Below are positions 62,366 through 64,000 of a stretch of 64,000 nucleotides of DNA, in pieces. The notes under the pieces were generated by a model. It was not told where the DNA came from. It saw only the letters and a program-made list of their open reading frames with translations, and made no database searches. The stretch lies in the NCBI GenBank assembly GCA_019694165.1, contig JAIBCL010000001.1:310001-374000 (forward strand). The letters run 5' to 3'. The stretch comes from Verrucomicrobiaceae bacterium. GTDB lineage: Bacteria; Verrucomicrobiota; Verrucomicrobiia; Verrucomicrobiales; Verrucomicrobiaceae. Made by a program: the position numbers and the translations under genes. Position 1 is the first letter of the stretch. Each line of letters opens with the position of its first letter.

Positions 62366-63019
62366 ATGCCTGAGCCAGAGAACAACAAGACCAACAAGCC
62401 CAACGCGACAGACAATCGTCGTCCGTCCCGTGCGTCCTCTCAGTCCTCTCCCGAAGGCTTCATCCCCGCTCACGGCGGTTACGAGGATCTCCTCTCCTTC
62501 CGCAAATCCCGCCTCGTCTATGACGCCACCGTGCGCTTCTGCGACCGCTTCATCGACAAGCTTAGCCGCACCACTGATCAGATGATCCAGGCCGCGCGCT
62601 CAGGAAAGCAGAACATCCTCGAAGGCAGCCAGGCCAGCGGCACCTCCAAAGAAACCGAACTCAAGCTCACCAACGTCGCCCGGGCCAGCTTGGAGGAACT
62701 CCTCGAAGACTACCGAGACTACCTCCGCTCTGCCAATCAGCCTCAGTGGGATAAGAACTCCAAAGAAGCCCTCTTTGTCCGCAAGCTGGGCCGTTCACCG
62801 GACGAGTCCTTTGAGTCCTATCGCGAGTTCATCGACACCCGTCCTGGCCCTGTCGTGGCGAACATTATCATCAGCCTCATCCACCAGACCAATTACCTCC
62901 TCGACCAGCAGCTCCGCCGTCTTGAAAAGGACTTCCTCAAAGAAGGCGGCCTCCGCGAGCGCATGACCCGCGCCCGCCTTGCGGCCCGCTCTCAGCAGCA
63001 GAAAAGACCTCCCCAGTAA
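62366..63019 (+). CDS. four-helix-bundle-suffix protein in type I RM locus
   Basis: 217 residues from the ATG at 62366, 4 nt after hsdR. After a low-complexity Asn/Ser/Arg N-terminus, the core 'GYEDLLSFRKSRLVYDATVRF' and 'RTTDQMIQAARSGKQNILEG' is the four-helix-bundle (23S rRNA IVP-like) fold with the 'suffix' extension. Such proteins occur within or beside type I restriction loci in several phyla; their role is not established. Residues about 19-29 derive from a tandem repeat (gtcctctcagtcctctc, 62421-62450), which is repeated in the downstream intergenic DNA at 63103-63123. Confidence 0.82.
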   Translation: MPEPENNKTNKPNATDNRRPSRASSQSSPEGFIPAHGGYEDLLSFRKSRLVYDATVRFCDRFIDKLSRTTDQMIQAARSGKQNILEGSQASGTSKETELKLTNVARASLEELLEDYRDYLRSANQPQWDKNSKEALFVRKLGRSPDESFESYREFIDTRPGPVVANIIISLIHQTNYLLDQQLRRLEKDFLKEGGLRERMTRARLAARSQQQKRPPQ

Positions 63020-63185
63020 CTCCCACGACTCCACAGGCCATGCAAGACCTGCACGACCAACCTCCCCGGAGCACGCTCCGCCAAGTCAGCCCTCTTCGTC
63101 GAGTCCGTCCTCTCAGTCCTCTCCTCCCGCCCAGCCCCAAGATCTTCAACCAAGCCATGACCGCCAAACCGCGCCGCACCACTTC

Positions 63186-63506
63186 ATGAGCCGCGATCCC
63201 GACATCGACGATCTCGTTGAGCAAATCCGCCCGCTCGCGGAACAACTGACCGCGCTCAAGGCGCAGATGAAGTCACTTGGCCTCTTCACCCACGACCGTG
63301 AGCTGCTCCAGTGCCCGCGCTGCGGCCTCATGGAGGATGTGACGCATGAGGGCTACCTCATCACCTGTCGCGAGCCCGACCTCGGCATCGACACCGGCCT
63401 GCGCTTCGAGCCGATCACCGAGGAAAGCTACCGCTGCCCGTCCTGCGGCCAGACCGTGCAGGAACCACTCTCCGAAGGCGAAAAGCAGGAGGGCCTCAGC
63501 GCATGA
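63186..63506 (+). CDS. small zinc-ribbon protein in type I RM locus
   Basis: 106 residues from the ATG at 63186; an open frame extends upstream to 62979 but is repeat-like and overlaps the previous gene. The N-terminal helix 'DIDDLVEQIRPLAEQLTALK' precedes two cysteine pairs, 'LLQCPRCGLMED' and 'YRCPSCGQTVQE', a zinc-ribbon arrangement. No named family recognised. Its stop overlaps the hsdS start by 4 nt (ATGA, 63503-63506), so it is coupled to hsdS and probably belongs to the RM operon. Confidence 0.75.
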   Translation: MSRDPDIDDLVEQIRPLAEQLTALKAQMKSLGLFTHDRELLQCPRCGLMEDVTHEGYLITCREPDLGIDTGLRFEPITEESYRCPSCGQTVQEPLSEGEKQEGLSA

Positions 63507-64000
63507 CGAAGAAGGTGCCGCCCAAAAACAAAGCCCAGGAGCCGAAGGCGCAGCCAAAAGCCCAAGCCTCAGAGGCAACCTTGCCCGTCTCAGCCCCAAA
63601 GGGGCGAAACATCTCAGCCCAGGGCAACGCCCTGGGTAACGCATTCCCAGAAGCTCAAAGCCCTGAAGGGGCGAGACAACACCGTTGGCCGGTTGTTGCC
63701 CTTTCGGAGTTGGCTGCCGACGAACGAAATGCGATAACTGATGGTCCGTTCGGGTCAAAGTTGAAGACCGAGCACTACACGGGATCCGGCCCGCGTGTGA
63801 TCAGGCTCACCAACATTGGTGATGGCGAATTCATCGACGCAAAGGCTCACATCTCCCAGGCCCATTTCGATGGCTTGCAAAAGCACCGAGTGTTCGCAGG
63901 CGACCTTGTGATTGCGGCTCTCGGGGAGAATCCGCCGAGATCATGCCTGGTGCCAGACTATGTCGGCGAGGCCATTGTCAAAGCTGACTGCATTCGGTTC
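63503..64000 (+). CDS. hsdS: type I restriction specificity subunit HsdS (3' partial)
   Basis: Open from the ATG at 63503 to the right window edge (166 codons visible). After a Lys/Ala/Gln-rich leader and a repeat-derived stretch (codons about 30-58), the target-recognition domain begins with HsdS wording: 'VVALSELAADERNAITDGPF', 'RVIRLTNIGDGEFIDAKAHI' and 'RVFAGDLVIAALGENPPRSC'. HsdS sets the DNA recognition sequence of the complex. The normal start of the domain suggests the leader is an addition made by the repeat. No stop codon is in the window. Confidence 0.85.
   Translation, partial: MTKKVPPKNKAQEPKAQPKAQASEATLPVSAPKGRNISAQGNALGNAFPEAQSPEGARQHRWPVVALSELAADERNAITDGPFGSKLKTEHYTGSGPRVIRLTNIGDGEFIDAKAHISQAHFDGLQKHRVFAGDLVIAALGENPPRSCLVPDYVGEAIVKADCIRF
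63592..63677. repeat. palindromic/direct repeat inside the hsdS leader
   Basis: The direct repeats agccccaaaggggcgaaac (63592-63610) and agccctgaaggggcgagac (63659-63677) flank a perfect hairpin CCCAGGGC-AAC-GCCCTGGG (63618-63636). The element is read in frame as part of hsdS ('SAPKGRNISAQGNALGN'). From memory, very similar wording recurs in many PVC genomes in translated form. Confidence 0.8.

Overview
The window is high-GC DNA from a bacterium of the PVC group, most likely Verrucomicrobiota. This is inferred from gene families, not from any marker gene: a cytochrome c/DUF1549/DUF1553 protein, a PVC-type CxxCH dehydrogenase, an array of secreted sulfatases, a Gfo/Idh/MocA oxidoreductase with a Tat-like leader, a remnant of a Ser/Thr kinase-FGE fusion, and alternative complex III next to an aa3 oxidase. 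I see no rRNA, tRNA or CRISPR array.

Layout. (1) 1-1401: the end of a polytopic membrane protein on the + strand. (2) 22998 down to 1609, minus strand: a respiratory gene run. It holds actABCDEF (alternative complex III), a small anchored protein, a CcoN-like/CcoO pair, a cytochrome c, coxA, coxC, coxD, two tiny membrane proteins and coxB; then, after a 0.6 kb gap, ctaA, ctaB, a SCO copper chaperone, a DUF420 protein and a secreted beta-propeller. Together these can take electrons from quinol through ActA/E hemes and soluble or anchored cytochromes to an aa3 oxidase, with assembly factors at the end of the run. The CcoN-like subunit appears to have lost four of its six metal-ligand histidines, and CoxC carries an insert of about 260 residues. 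(3) 23284-26679: a small secreted protein and a PSCyt1/DUF1549/DUF1553 protein.

(4) 27161-43378, + strand: the most unusual part. Ten collinear genes, several with stop/start overlaps, encode an astacin/matrixin-like metallopeptidase, a four-TM protein with an acidic tail, a lipase-M17N-CHAT protease fusion, a calcineurin-like phosphoesterase, a HETGH putative peptidase, a CHAT-like/transglutaminase-like protein, two WXG100-like proteins flanking a coiled-coil protein, and a 1293-residue FtsK/EssC-like ATPase. I read this as a candidate type VII-like (WXG100/FtsK) system coupled to a set of proteases and hydrolases. (5) 43379-44994: a decayed kinase-FGE gene whose kinase N-lobe is replaced by four copies of a 96-bp repeat. 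(6) 44995-50762: a secretin and a PVC dehydrogenase. (7) 50855-59190, minus strand: a CbiX/DR2241-like chelatase, three translationally coupled sulfatases, an EF-hand protein and an oxidoreductase. (8) 59470-64000: part of a type I restriction-modification locus (hsdR, a four-helix-bundle-suffix protein, a zinc-ribbon protein and the start of hsdS).

A theme across the window is short palindromic or tandem repeats, of several unrelated families, inserted in frame inside protein-coding genes (DUF1553 protein, PVC dehydrogenase, hsdR, the four-helix protein, hsdS), reminiscent of Rickettsia palindromic elements. All family calls are by eye from motifs and overall sequence character; no searches were run.
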